From NCBI GenBank assembly GCA_013398295.1, contig VZSF01001078.1, positions 124,001 to 188,000 on the forward strand: a stretch of 64,000 bases of DNA, given 5' to 3'. Position numbers and translations under genes: made by a program. Origin of the DNA: Chionis minor. Taxonomy: Eukaryota; Chordata; Aves; Charadriiformes; Chionididae. A model generated the notes under the pieces. That model was not told the DNA's origin, ran no database searches, and worked only from the letters and a program-made list of their open reading frames with translations. Shown here in pieces: positions 38,653 through 52,533 of the stretch. How positions within the stretch are numbered: position 1 is the stretch's first letter; the number at the start of each line of letters is the position of its first letter.

Positions 38653-41600
38653 TCCGAGCATTTTAATGTAGAAGTTGATGGCCAAGTGGAGACTCCACAT
38701 CAAAAAGTAGTTTCTGGAAAGAAATGGCTGATGGAGAGCACGCAGTGACAAACCCACAACAGAAAAGGGAGAAAATGGTGCTTTTTTGCCAGAGGAACCA
38801 CATTTGTTGTTTGGCTCATATTACAGATTCTAGGATTCTGTTGTATCCCCTGAATTAACACCAAAATTTCATTAACAAAACATGGTTTGAAGATGACATA
38901 TTTCAACACTTTGTGTGTCAGCCAGCTTATGATCAGATTAATTCTGTTGGTAAATAAGATTTAAAAGGTTTCTAGGAAAGAATGTCATATAATAATGTTC
39001 CCCTTCGTGTGAAAAACTTTTGAAACAATTGTTTTTGTTTGTTATGTTTAAAAATGTTGAGAGGGGAAAAAAAATCCAAAGTGTGCTTTATAGCCATAGC
39101 AGAACAAAAGAGAAAACTTCTGGTTTTAAATTGTCTGGACTTATGTGGGCACTGAGTACTCTCAACATCATCATATATTTGTTAGATACTGTCATAGCTT
39201 GGAGAAAAAAGAGAATTTCCTCAATGCAGAGGTCGGACTGAGGATTTTATCAACAGAGTGAAATTTCTCAATGCAACTGTAACGAAAAAACTTATTCTGC
39301 TATAGTTATGCTCAAATTGGTCCTTGTGCGGGGTACTCCGTTCCCTTTTATTCTGGAATGCTGTTTCCGCGGGGGGTGAGTTTACAGCAATACCACTCGA
39401 TTTCGGGACGTCGCGGCAACCAGTCGCCCCACGGAAAAGCGGGTGGTCTCTTGGGCTTGCGGCTGGGAGCGCCCGCCTGCCGCCCACCCCGCATGACCCC
39501 CCATTCATGTTTGGTTCCTGCTAAAAGTCAAATGAATTATTTTAAACCTTGGCATGTTTTAAAGCATTCAGAACATTTCTTTAGGGGCACCTGATATCTT
39601 TGTTTCCAGAAAGTAGCTGTCAAAATATACGGGTGGTATTGACAAATGTCTCTGAAACGCAGTGTGGCAGAAAAAACTGTGTTTATAAAAAATTTTGTGA
39701 ACAAGCTAATTTTGCATTTGGTTATATTTCATTATAGTCCATGTTTATTAGCAAATTCCACTTCTAATTACAAATAATATTTAGTTTTAAAAGAAAAAGC
39801 ACGTCAGAGCTATGGGAACGTTAACTGAGCGACTGTAGGCCTGCAGAACTGTTTAGTCTATTGTCCTCAAAATATCTTTTGGAATACCTCTGTTCTGCTC
39901 TGCAATAGCCAACATTGCGTTCAGAAATAAATAACTCTAATTTGTTGGTTTAAAAGTCCCAAGCAAAGCTAACTTTCAGTCTTTAGATGTCCCTGTTAGT
40001 GCTAATTAAGGGAGGAGAGGCATCAGAGAGCATACAACCTAAATTGACCTGATCTAGAGGAGAGAAGAAGCATTTTTGGTCCTGTCTTACAAATGAGACA
40101 CTGGACGACGGAGCCTCGACTTTGTCCAAGGTTTGTGGCAAAGATAAAAATTAACCCCAGACTCCTGCGGTCCGGATCCGTGCGACAGTCGGTGCATCAG
40201 CCCTTCTGCGAGAACAGTTTCGGGTTCCAAACAGTCACAAAAGTGTGGAGTGGTTTTGGAAATGAGATCGCCCAGGGTTAAAGCCACATCTAGCAAGGAC
40301 ACTTGCGGTCCCATCAGACCCTTTTGAGAAAGCTGGGCCAGTTCAGTTCTTTATCTTTTTGTTAAGGCCGCTGACAAGTTTCCAAGCCGCAGCAGAGGAA
40401 GGGGGAACAATTTACATGTTCGGCATTTTCTTTGTATTTACTGCAGAAAGACTGTAATGAGTGGTTGTTTAGAAGGCTGTGAGCATGTGTAACTGAGGAC
40501 ATTAATTAGGAAAAAGGAACCTGAAAGCTTAGTGTAAACTAAAAATGAACATCTAAAGCTCAGGGCAAAGTGAAGACATACATTATTTCAAAGAGTTTTT
40601 GTCAGGTGAGTCTTGACTTGCTCTCCTCTCCAGCGTTCATTGATGCAGTAGGCTTAGCTGTTCTCATCTACGCTGCTGCTGAATAGCTGCATAATAAACT
40701 GTTGTCAGTAAGACCCACGTTATTTGTCAGCTTTTAAAAAATATTTTAGTGTATTTTTTTATTTTAACTTGGCTGAAGGTGTTGGGGTTTTTTAGCTAGC
40801 AGTGCTTGTAAAAAGAAGTTCAGCATTTTCCTGTTGAAGCTGACACTGACTCAAGTCTTAGAAGGCGTCTGGCCAGAACACGCATTACTCTGTGATGGTT
40901 CCGTGGCCACAGACATGCCAAATTCTGTCACTCATTGAAGATCTTCAGAGATGTGTATGTCACAGAGTTCTCCAGAGGGATCTCAAATCCATCTAATTGC
41001 TTTTGTGGCTAAGCATTACCATGATAAACCATTTGGCATAGGGAAATCAAGAGTTTTAAGGAATCCCCTTGATGTTAAATACATGGAGTCATTTTTCATG
41101 GATCTCTATTTCTTTGTCGCTGGCTTTAGTCTATAATAATACTAATAACTCTGCAGTGTCTTTAGTAGTGGGGAATTACAAGGCACCAACATTTGTACCT
41201 TAGCATTGTAAAGCAGTCATTAAAATTTACCAGGCAAATAACATTATCTTGCTCGTAATTTCCTATATTCTGTTTGATCAGCAGAGGAAATTGTGTCTTC
41301 CAAAAGAATGGGTAAATGAAATCTGCAGGGCTTTTATGGTTTTGCTTTCTCTATTACACGGGGTCCAAACTCTGAGGCACCTGTTTTTCCTAGTCTTTGT
41401 TTATATAAATACTAGTTTCACCCAAATTCAGTTGGAGGAATGAGGGGTTAGCCCCAGGCTTTTCAACTGTTGCTCACGCTCTGTCTCTTGATTCCATGGC
41501 ATAGTTACCTTTGAAAGGCTGTATTGGCACATTCATTATAAATTACAATGAAAATTGGCTGACTTTCATGTTAGGGTTAGATAGTTAGTTATTATTAGAT

Positions 41601-42680
41601 AGTTATTTATTGCACCTGAAATTCTGATTTTAAGAAGTCTTCTCTCCCTTCCATAGTCTTCTCTCTCTTTCTGTTGCTGCAGAAATTATTTCATTGTCTG
41701 AAGCGTAGTACCTTCGCTTCAAAATTACAGGGTTTCAGATGTTTGGCCAATCAGGCAATCCGAGTGGCTGAGCATCTGTAAGTACTTTATAATATCTTTG
41801 ACATGCTTTGTGAGACAAAGAATTGAGTCATCTCTTTTTTTTCCTACAGCAAGCTTTGCACTCTGGCATTTTTCTTGACTTTTCATGTCTCAACACATTG
41901 AAGAACTTACCATGGCCAACAGCAAAATCATACTTACAAGTTTTATAGAAGACTAGAACTAGTGCTTGCCTAGTCCTCTGAACTGCAGGCCAGTTTTATC
42001 CGGCAGGTTTAAAAGTTTGTATTTTTACTTTTTCCTACTTTATCATTTTTATCCTCAGTGTTTTTGCTTTCCCTCCAGAAATCACTTTGCTGCGCAAAGG
42101 CCTTTTTATTCTTTTTTAGCCCTAGAATGGATGCCACCTTACATCGATGAGTCTCCAAATTATGGAATTAAAAATTCCATAAATGCGTAACAAAACATAA
42201 AGTCTCAGATAGTTAAGCTGTTAGTTTCTTTTAATGAGGTGGGCTACACTAATTTGACAGTGGAAAAATGGTGAAAAGGAATTGAAAAAAACCCATAAAA
42301 TTCACTGCTTTTAACTGACAAGGCAGGAGTAATGACACTGAGTGGCATCCTAGGTGATCAGAAAGGTACAGAGAAAACACTCTTATTAGTGAGTATTTAG
42401 TAGCGCCAACATAAGCCTACGCAGCCAATCAAGAAGGGCAGACAACGTTTATCACTGTGTTATAAATGAAAATGAGCTTTTTCTTAAGGCTGCTGCGATG
42501 GTTACAGTTTACTGGTGCATTTCAAAGTTGTTTTACTCTCCAAAAAGCGCGGGGACTTTTTATGTGGAGGAGAAAGTGGTGCTTAGCTGGGCAGAGCTGG
42601 GGACGGACCCAGAAGTTCGGAGGCAGACTGCCCGGGAGGAAGAGCCTGCGCTCAAAAGCCTGCGACTTTACTGGAGAGAA

Positions 42681-42692
42681 GGGGGGGGGGGG
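42681..42692 (+). repeat. 12-G homopolymer
   Basis: Twelve consecutive G, flanked by GAGAA and AAAAAAGAG, forming a purine-only stretch of about 30 bp. Confidence 0.9.
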
Positions 42693-44884
42693 AAAAAAGA
42701 GATAAAGATAAATCCAAGTGTCTAATGTCCTCCAAACACAGGGCATCTGTAAAACAGTCTGTGCATAGGACTGTGTAGACTTTCCAAGGGCTGTTCTTTG
42801 TTCCAGTTCCAGTGAGTTCCTGGAACGCAGCCTCCTTCCCTGCTCCTGGAACAGCCTTGACTGCAGGGCTTCTCCAGCCGTGTAGGTGGAAACACAATAT
42901 GTGTGAACTATATATTCAACCAACAAAAGATTGCTGGGGAAAATGACATCTTCAAAGCAAGCCTTCCGTAGTCCACAAACATTTATTACTCTGTAGTAAA
43001 GATTTTTAAAGCCTGGCACAGTAACACAGGTTGCAGGGTCTGGCAAACAGGGATTTGGGGATGTGGCCCTGGTCTACATATCAACATTTATTTCCCTTAG
43101 ATATCTTTCTTAATGTGTGGCTCAGCCGAAATAGCACCAGGTTGCACTGGCCGATTCCAGCGTGCCTACACCGATTCCAGTAGTTGTGTAAACATTTTTC
43201 GCAAAACTGTGTGTTCTAATGTAAGTTGCTTTTGGTTTTGTACTAATCGCGGTGCTGGCTGCTCCAGGGTTATCTGCAGCAGAGAGTCACCGAGGATTTC
43301 AGCTTTATGCATTAAAAAGCTGTTGCCAGAATTCCTGTTGACTTTAGAAATCTTCAGATTCCATTTAGAATTTTCTGCTGGCTCTCCAGCTTTACATGTA
43401 ACTGAAACTCAAGCAGATCAAATATCAGAGTATTTTTTTTAATTGAATGGCAGATCACAGTGAAATAGAAATATCTTTGTTAAACTTACCATTTTCATAA
43501 TAGTTGGGCTTTTCTTAAGCGTAACAAGAGAAACCTGGTGAATTGGATAGCTGTACAGGGTAACTATTTACCCATATTTAAAGGCAGGGTGGCAGTAGAA
43601 CCAAGTGGTCAGTAGCACTCTTAGAGTTTTTGGAAGGTATTGCCTTTATTTTCTGTAACTAGAGGGTTTTTTCCCCGTACAAAATGAAAATACCTATTGT
43701 TTCCTTAGCATTAAAGGATTAGTTACAAAGAACTACTAAAGGAAAGCAGCCAAAGCTGCCATATTTCTGCCGCTTTCTTGCATCAGTGGAGTTGAGAATA
43801 AAGGAACTTTGCAAGTTACAGTACTGTACTTGAAAAGGAAAAAAGTATGCGGCGACTTTTATCTGTGTATTCAGTAGATCAGATGGCAAACTCACCCAGA
43901 CAGCCTAGCAGGGGAGCAGCTTCTGCTTTTCTCAGCAAGCCCTGAGCGGTGTGAAGCATCACCAAGTAGGACATCAAAAGATACAAATATGCATAGAGTG
44001 TAAAGTTTGGGTTTTTCAAAATATCTGTCTAATTAGCACAACTTAGGTATTTGCAAGTTCTAGCTCTGACTTTCTCACAGTTTCATGCTCAGGAGAAGTG
44101 GCTTTTTCCTCTCACAAATTTGGGTAAGAGGTTAAACTCACAAATACTGTCACCAAACCTTACCCTTCAGATCCTTGATATAAACCTATCCCGTTTTCCT
44201 TCTAGCATCAATCGCTCTATTGTGCCCAGCTAGAAAATGTGAGATGTAGCTGTTAGCCAAATTTTTTCTAGAAGGACGAGATCATTTTAATTGAATGTTA
44301 TTATCAGCCAGTTCTTGTGGTTTGACGTGCATTCAAAATGAAGTTCATCTGCTTAAAGAATGCGTAGGCACTAACATAATAACCTCAGCAAGTTTGCGGA
44401 TGCCTCCATCCTAAGGGAAATTGGTTTGACTTGCCCTTCAGTGGAAATTTTGTGTACTATTGGCAGCCAAAATAGCACTAGAGTCCAGAAACAGAAAAAA
44501 AAATCTATTCCTGTGTATTGTACTTTGCTCCTTTTCCCATTCAAATTTGTAGTGTCACCATTTTCAGTTAGGCCCAGTACACCTTGTTGTCTTGCAGTTC
44601 AAGGAAACTCTGTGCGTTCATGTAGTACATGCACATATAACAAGGTGAAAAACTAGGTTAGTTTTATTGAAAATATACATTATTCTTTGAGCCTTTTGCA
44701 CATGGATTCTGCACTTAAGGTGCATACTCCATGGAGTTGCACTGGAATTTGGAATTCCTTCCCTAGGCATGGTTTGTTGTTGCTGATTCATGCGCCGTCT
44801 ACACAGTGTTGATTCTCTTCATTGATGAGCAGGATTTGATATAATAAATATTTTATTTGTGGACCCTTTAAAAAAATGTGTGAA

Positions 44885-44945
44885 GAAGACTGGGGACTTG
44901 AGGCTGAAGCTTATAGGGAAGACTGGGAACCTCAGGGCTGAGGCT
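44885..44945 (+). repeat. 33-bp-period imperfect direct repeat
   Basis: GAAGACTGGGGACTTGAGGC at 44885 recurs as GAAGACTGGGAACCTCAGGG at 44918. Each is followed by TGAAGCT or CTGAGGCT. Confidence 0.8.
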
Positions 44946-46920
44946 TTTTCTTAAGCTCTTCTGTGCAGGTGTCAATAGTTTTGTATCTTTGGCCTCTTCA
45001 AAAAGCCTGAGGTCCTCCGGTGAGGAGGCTATTTTATGGAGCAAAAAAGAGTTCACCTGTTTTCGTCTTCAGGGGTCCGTCTATGAAATTTATTCTTTGG
45101 AAACTAAAGTAAGTGTTGCCTACAGGATAAAATTTAGGACTCTAAATGAGCTTCTTGGCAACGTCCCCTTTGAAACTGCCAGATACCAGAGGACTGGAAG
45201 AGCAGTAAAGCAGAGATTAGTCAAGCACAACAAAAGCCTTGCTCCTCTGACACAACCACTTTTTAACTTCTTCTGTTATTAAAGCTGTCTCTGCTTATTT
45301 TTAGTTCAAGCTTTCACAACCCTGAAGTCAATAACTTCAATTAAGTCAATATGTTAATAATTATGAAAGCAAATCCTTCAGCATTGGTGCGTATTCATGT
45401 GTGAATCTAATCCCTGATACAACACAGTTATCTGCCATAGTGGAGAAGATACCTGGTGGAACCACCTTCACCACCTTGGCCAACCAACCAGGAGAACCAA
45501 AATTTGTATTTCTAATGTTGAAATCGTCTCCTGCATTTGGCACCTCAAGAGAAATATATCCTCAGTGAAAACCCCAGATTGCCAATTATGAAGAATTCAT
45601 TAAGATCTGCTGAAGTTCAAAGCAAAAAGGCCAGTTCCTCACAGGTCAGGGCAGCTCTTTTAATGGTTCCTGCTTTGCCTCCAGCAGCAGCTCATCTACA
45701 GATCCTGTTTATTTTTCTGCCAGGACTGTTGGCAGGTGAATAGAGTCACATCAGATCACCTCACGAGTATTTTTATGCTGGAAACCCATGCCCTGAATAT
45801 GCCATTTTCCTGGCCCAGCATGGCGTGAGATCATGGGTTTCAAACCTGTCCTTGTTGGCCTTCAAAGACAAAACAAGTAATGCACCATTCACTTTTGGGA
45901 TCTGCCATAAAGTCACAGCTCAGTTTTGCGTTGGGGTTTGCTCTCTGGCAGTTTAGACCATCGCAAAGGAATAACGCTTGCTGCGTGGGGAGGAAGGGGA
46001 GCATCGCTCAGTCGTGTCTGGAAAACAAATCAGATCGTTTGTGAAACAAAAACGAATGAATGCAAGTTCTTCTAGAACCAGATCAGGAGAAAACAAAATG
46101 GTCCCATTTCCTGGGAAATAATTAGTTAGGAGACGGCAGCACCAAAGCTTCATGCAGATACACTGTGGTTTAGGAAAGCGTTTGCCCTCTTGCCAGGTGA
46201 GCAGCAGAGCTAGTCCAGAGTCACTGCCCCGGGAGAGCAACGTTTTAATTTCAGTAGAAGGTCGGACTAGCTCTCTGGATTGGAACTGTGGAAAAGACCT
46301 TAAATCCTGAAGTGCTGTAATGTGTTTGCTCTGTGACTGCTCAGGGACTGCCATGGGTATCCATGTGTGCAACCATGGTCCAGTTTGGCCCTTTTATTCC
46401 CGTTGCCAGCGTGACTCCCTTGTCACCCAGCCTCCACCCTTCCACCACCAGGATCTAACCTGGAGGAGACACGGGAAGAGGATGTGCTTCTCCAGGTGGA
46501 GATGATGCCGGCGGGCGAGTGTCTGGTCCATCACACCCATGCCGGCAGCCCCGGGTGCTCTCTGTGCTGCCACTCTCTTCCACGTCCATTGTGTAAGAGA
46601 GGGTGAAAGTACAAACGAGAGAAAACTAAACATGAAAAGTGAGTTTGTTTACTTACTGAGAAGCTTGGGAGTGGCAGAATGAAACTGTATAAATAAAAAT
46701 TCAGGCCACCAAAGGTTAGATACCTGCAGGAACACCTGCACGGTTGGACCAAGGCAGAGCTCTGCAGGCAGCTTGAAGGAGAAGTCCAAGACACGCATTG
46801 GCTGTGTCTGGCTTCAGAAAAAAAAGTATTGCTTTTCTCGAGGTGGCTGTATCTAAATTCCTTCTGGTTTTGTTATTAATGTTATTATCATTTGTATCCT
46901 CTACAGTTTTGTGCTTGCAA

Positions 46921-47180
46921 TTCATAGAATCACAGAATCATAGAATGTTAGGGGTTGGAAAGGACCTCTGGAGATCATCTAGTCCAACCCCCCTGCCAGA
47001 GCAGGTCCACCCACCTACAGCAGGTTGCACAGGTTGGCCTCCAGGTGGGTTGGGAATGTCTCCAGAGCTGGAGACTCCACCACCTCTCTGGGCAGCCTGT
47101 GCCAGGGCTCTGCCACCCTCAAAGGCAAGAAGTTCCTCCTCATGTTCAGATGGAACTTCCTATATTCAAGTTTCCTATAT
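46921..47180 (-). mobile_element. CR1 LINE 3' end, minus orientation
   Basis: An antisense, 5'-truncated CR1 with little divergence. It starts with the inverted tail TCATAGAATCACAGAATCAT, followed by GGGGTTGGAAAGGACCTCTG, GAGATCATCTAGTCCAACCC and CCCTGCCAGAGCAGG. GGTTGGCCTCCAGGTGGGTT, CTCCACCACCTCTCTGGGCA and TTCCTCCTCATGTTCAGATG follow. The GATCATCTAGTCCAACCCCC variant marks a different subfamily from the copies at 13536 and 26710. Open frames overlapping it are shadows of the element. The inner end is approximate. Confidence 0.95.
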
Positions 47181-48369
47181 TCAATTCAGCAAGGTAAAAC
47201 AGCAGTTACTGAAGACAACATAACAATTTGAATCATATCAGTGGTTTTTAATTGTCTGCACACCTGGAAACCCCTTTGACCTCAGCTGTGCTCTACGCTC
47301 CAAGGAGCAACTCCCACCTGAGGTATTGGTTTCTTCCTCCTACCAGAATAACATACTGCTTCTACTTACGATTGTGTAAATTTGAAAAGCAAGAAAGACA
47401 TGGGAAAATGTGAAGTGATTGACGGGCAAAGAGTACAGTGAGGTCTTTGTTGTCACTGTTGGCATTGATACTTGCATTAAGTGTCCTTAAGAGTTTACAT
47501 GCTGCTTTTCCTTTCTACTGTCCTCCACTAGGTCTCTTCTCTGTCCTGAATCGTGTGGAAAAGTGCATTTGCAAGTTTGGCATTGCTGTGGACTCATTTG
47601 CTAGTGCCTGTCTCTAATAACCCAGCCTTCGAGGCGCATGTGAGAGCGCTGATGTCCCTCCTCCCTCCTCGACTTGCTGTTTGCAAAACCTGCCTCTGTG
47701 GAGGACAAGCTTATTTATGCTGCCTTATCAGATCCTGAAACGAGATCAAGATTTATGCAACTTTAACAGTACCAGCATTCCTAGTCCTTTCACACTGCAC
47801 CATATATTGTTTTTCCTGCAGTTTATGTCTTATTTGTGATAAGGAAAAGTTCTGGAGTGTGCAGAAAGTAGGTGGAAAGCTCTGCTCTTTGTGCTGCTCA
47901 GGTCTAATGAGAGACGTTAGCATGTCGCTGCGCAAATGAGAAACCGGTGGCCCTTTAGAACTTGATCTGTTTTCTGTTATTTTTAATGCTTTTGCATTTT
48001 AAAAATGTCATCCATATAAGAATATTTGGAACTACTTACACATTTTAAAAAAAAAAAAAAAGAGAAAATGAAAAGAGCCTGCCTTCCTTTTAGATGTGCC
48101 AAACAGGTTTGGCAGTTGCTCCCTTAGCATTGATCGAGCGTTCCTCAGCCAGTCGAACTCTTGTAGCATTTTTCTACCTGCGCAGAAACATGGCCGAGCA
48201 TTTCTGAAACCAGAAGACACCAGTTAGGTTGTTTTTCTGGTTCAGAGCGTTTTGGACGATGACTGAAATGTATTGTCGATATCGAGATTTGACACTTGCC
48301 ATTCAAAAGCCTGAAAGTCCTGTAGAAGAAAACGGCAAAGATTGTTTTGGCTCAAAGGGAATAGAAGTG

Positions 48370-48500
48370 GCTGTGCTGGGTCAAACTGGAGTCCGTCTGT
48401 CTCCATCTCCTGTGACACGCCATCTGGTAACAGGTGCCCAGGAAAGAGCAGAAGAATAGGCTGAGGGACATTTCCTCCATATACTTCCCCATTCTCCTGC
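48370..48500 (-). mobile_element. Degraded ancient CR1-like remnant
   Basis: Plus-strand reading contains GTGCTGGGTCAAACTGGAGT followed by CCGTCTG, then GGTGCCCAGGAAAGAGCAGA and CATATACTTCCCCATTCTCC. This order resembles the antisense 3' region of old sauropsid CR1 elements (TACTGGGTCAGACCAAAGGT-like start). Divergence is high and the edges are guesses. Confidence 0.4.
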
Positions 48501-50334
48501 GAGATAGGGTTAAGGGAGTTGCTGTCTGTGTTTAGTAGTCTCGGGTGGCTTTTTGCTCTGTGGATCTGTGGTCGCTCTTCGAGTCATTGTGCCCTTAGCA
48601 CCCATGGTGGTCTGAAGCCAAGCACCCCCGCTGTACGGGTTCTGGGCTTGGCGTACCTGTCCAGAGTATTTGAACTGCCTTGTCCTGACCCTGGGGGAGT
48701 TCCTTGGAAGGAAAAGCAGAGGGATATCTTGGGGCTGCTCGTTGGGTTCACAAGTAACTCAACGGAAACTTCTGCTGTGTGGCACGGAGGTCCCCTCCTC
48801 TCTGTGCATTTCCATGCACAGCTTTTCTGCCACAGCAGAAAGATCCGCCAGCTGAATTGGCACGGTCTGTCGGCTGTCATTGTCTGTCATGGTCAAAACT
48901 GGGTCAAAAAAAGACTTAAGAAAAAGAAGAAAAGTAAAATATATCAGAACTCCCATTGAAATCAGATCTGCATGGTCACAAGTGTGATAAAAGGTCTCGA
49001 CATTCCACGAAAACTATATATGAGACACAGCAATAGCTTTGGGAAGTGGTTTTGCCCTTCTCATCCTCTTCCTAGTTTGCCTGTATCTAAATGACACCTG
49101 ATTTGTTACCCGTACTGGTGAAATTACCAGCGTCAAAAGAAGAAACGTAGGGTGTTTGTTTTAAGTGCGGCCACGCAGTTGCCTGTTGCAGTGCTGCTCC
49201 TGCCAGGGGGCTCTGCCGGGGAATCCTCCCTCCGATCCTCCTCCCGGGGGAGCACAGACCTGCTGGGAATTTGCAGAGCAAAATCATCTAAAATACATCG
49301 GTGTGCAGCAATGCAACAAGCGTGGCTTTGAAGGGAAGCATGGCCAATGAATATAAGCTAGACAGATGCTTAATTTTTTTTATTGGTGATTCCGGTTCAG
49401 CAAAAAAGTTTACATTAAAGATATAGAAATAGGGGGGTGGGTACTCCCAGAAACGAGTTATGCAGGAATTAGAATAAAATATTTTGAATAAAAAGCTAGC
49501 AGAATCATCTAAATACGTTGTGGAGCCTGACATTGTTCTTTGCTACGTGTGTATATGTCTGTCTATCTAAAATATTCTGTACTAGTATTCTAGAGCACTA
49601 AAATGGAAGGAAAAACTTCTAAAGGAGCTGAAATAGATCTTACCCATGTCTAATCTTGGAAAAAAATATGAACTTAAAGGATTTTAGAAATGTTTAGAAA
49701 CATTGGCATTATGACAGCAAGTATCTCTGTCATAACGTCATGTGATTAACTAGATCAGAAACGTTCTGGGATGTTCTGATCAGTTATGTTAATGCGTCTT
49801 TTAAAAAGTATAAAGCCAATGCTCTATAAAATAGATACTTGAAAAACAGTTTTCGTTTTCCTCAGGCTAGTGAGATTAGAGTTTCGTAATCTGTTTGACC
49901 AGCTGCAGAGGACGTTCTTTTTCATTTTTTCTTTTTAAGTAAATGAGCTTCATCTCAACATGATTAAAAAAAAAAAAGAATCGAGCTTCAAAAATGCTCA
50001 GTTTTCACACATACTTTTAAATAGGAGCAATTGCATTATCATGTCGTGTTGCAAATGTAATTGGGTTGGAGGTCATTAAAGACTTTGAATAAAAGAATTT
50101 CTAAGTTTCCAAGTGTGCATCCTCCCCTGTCAAGAATCATCCCATTTTTGGCTTGCAGACATAATTTTGGAAGCTATTACTTTGCTGCCTCTCACATCTT
50201 ACATGCGTTGAGTGTGCCCGCACTGGTGAGTCAAGCTCGCTCTTGTTCAGTTCAAAAAGCAGTGGTTTGCCTTGTGAGTGAATATTGTTGATTAAGGTTA
50301 CTTTGAAAGGTATAAATACATTACTAGCTTGTTT

Positions 50335-50350
50335 TGTGTGTGTGTGTGTG
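50335..50350 (+). repeat. (TG)8 microsatellite
   Basis: Eight TG units, followed by TAAGAAAATGTGTG. Confidence 0.9.
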
Positions 50351-52533
50351 TAAGAAAATGTGTGTTATTTTATGAAATGGGGAGAATTCCAGCTGTGCTG
50401 AGCAGTCTGCTAGTTCATTGCACAAAATAAAGGGTTTTCTCTTGTTCTTACCGGGAATCAGAGTAGCCTATTGATTAGAAATAGCTGAGCCTTTCATATT
50501 TATGTTTACAAAGAGCATAGCAAAATAAGATGTTTCATAAAGCCTGCTAGAAATGGTCTTCATGCATCTGTGGTGAGAAATAAGTTTCAAGGAGACAGTT
50601 GTAGAGCACCAGGGGTCTGCTGGAACCTCTGGTCCGTCTCCAGGTGTAAAGTTTCCAAACACCCACTTAAAGTGGCAGTTTGGTGATAAACTTAGTTGGG
50701 AACGAAGCCCCCGGTGGTGAGAAGATTGCCTTGTTCACCAAGTGATTGATAAATACGCTTTATCACGAGTCAGATGGTCTCGAAATCACTGCAGAAAATT
50801 CTGCTCGAACCGCTAATGCTTGTTTTTGCGGAGCTGTTGGTGAGAATACAGCGAGCAGCAAAACCAGATGTTTTACTACTTAATTTGTATCCACAATAGC
50901 AATTTTTCACTAGCACAGCATATCCATTGACGCGACGTTTTAGATGTTCTTACATAGCATCAAAAATTCAAGAAGTTGTCTGAAAATGTTGAAGCCGACA
51001 TCAGGTCTTCACAGGAAACCTGCTCCGAGAATGGCAGACTCCTCGCCGTTCCCTTTGATTGCAAAGTGTGTAATAAAAAGCAAATTAGGAAATGAAAATT
51101 GTCTAGTGGATCAATCAGGCGCAGCAGTTATGCCTGTTCAGCATCATCTGCCAGACATTAACCTGATTGGGGATGTTTTATTTTGTATAATAGTCTCAAA
51201 ATCAGACTGAAGGGTTGACTTAAAAAATACCTGATGTATTTTGTGTGTGCTCTGAGGCTGATAACGAACTCTGCAGTTCAAGTTTTAATAACTAAGGGGG
51301 AGCTAAGAAACTTCAAAAGGTTCATGATAAATGTTTTTGACAATGCGTCAGCTGAACATTAGGCAGAATCTTGGTAAATCCTCTCATAAGTGGTTTAAAA
51401 TGGAGTTTTGAACTTTTCCTTCATAAGTGTGCGCTTAAGATGTCACGGTATCTTTGGGTTTAGAAGATTCCTTTTATCTGGTATATGTGAACCATTGGTG
51501 TTTCTGTCTGCACCTCTGAGAGTGAAAGGGGGAAAAAGTTCAGCAGTTTTCTCCTTTCGGCAACCTCTGCCCCTGCTCTTGACCATGAAACTCGTGGAGG
51601 CTGGGAAAAGGAAAAGCCAGTTTTAAAGCGTACAAATAAAGTACTCCAGGTAAATGCTGTAGTAAATCTTCAGAGCTGAGAATCTTTCTGAATGACTGCA
51701 TCACACCAGCTCTGAAATACGCTGTTAATAGACAAAGCAACACTTGCACGTGGCAACTGCTTGTTGGCTTTTGTGGTGGGATGGGAAGAGCAGATGAGAG
51801 CAAGTTCCTTACTGCTCATTGAGCTGTGCCTCCTGCCCCTCTCCTGTCACCTGGGCCGCTAAAAACAACGCGCAAGCAGCTCCTTCCTTGGCTCTCCCTG
51901 AAGAAAATGCCCAACCTTACAATTTATACTGCTGCTGTCTTGGAATTTTTATATTTGTGGGACTTGCTCTGCCTTATGGCGTCCTTTGTGTTTCAAAAGA
52001 ATTAAGTTTATAGCGCCACGCAGGGAAGCCCTGACTCGGCAAAATGCGTAAGCCTTTGCCTAATTTTAAGGCTACGAATAGCTCTGCTGGTGCTGTCAAG
52101 GTGCTTTAGGGATATATGGCTAAAGACTTTGTAGAAAAATTGTCCTAAAACTTTGGCCAGCTCAACTAGATATTTACAGAAAATGCCCAAACCACACCAA
52201 TATTTTATAGGAGCAAAGCAGCAAAAAATATGCATGTTTGATGATCCTGACAGTGCTCAGGGAATCTCCAAAAGACACCAATCCAGATGAAGTCTGATGT
52301 GAAATAGCATTAAGGGACTGCTCAGGAGCTGATGCTGATGATCCGCTCAAGAGCCAAAGGATGTGATACACTGCTGGTCAGGCTCTTGCTATGAACAGTG
52401 AAAAATGAAAATAGGGTAGCAGTAGAGCTTACCGCACTGGAAAAATGTTTGCAGATATATTTCTTTTATGTTAAGTGACTTACTTTCAAAATTTTTTCAC
52501 TAGTGCTAGAGACACTTGATTTTGTTTCTACAG

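Larger units (their letters stand above)
34920..46920. other. CEP112 24.8-kb intron, first part
   Basis: AT-rich intron. It contains a GC-richer patch at 37720-38160 with a 142-codon plus-strand frame, a 26-bp tandem duplication at 38601-38652, a 12-G run at 42681-42692 and an imperfect duplication at 44885-44945. Frames at 44989-45282 (plus) and 45361-45543 (minus) read somewhat like protein but match no family I know and have no clear splice context. Confidence 0.5.
47181..52533. other. CEP112 24.8-kb intron, second part
   Basis: Intron with a 15-A run at 48047-48061, a probable degraded CR1 at 48370-48500 and a (TG)8 microsatellite at 50335-50350. The 146-codon plus-strand frame at 48519-48959 has no domain, ends in a Lys-rich low-complexity stretch and lacks splice support. 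I see no gene. Confidence 0.5.

Noticed and set aside
46798..47231. Plus-strand frames of 68-141 codons
   Set aside because: They run through the antisense CR1 at 46921-47180 and are artefacts of that repeat.
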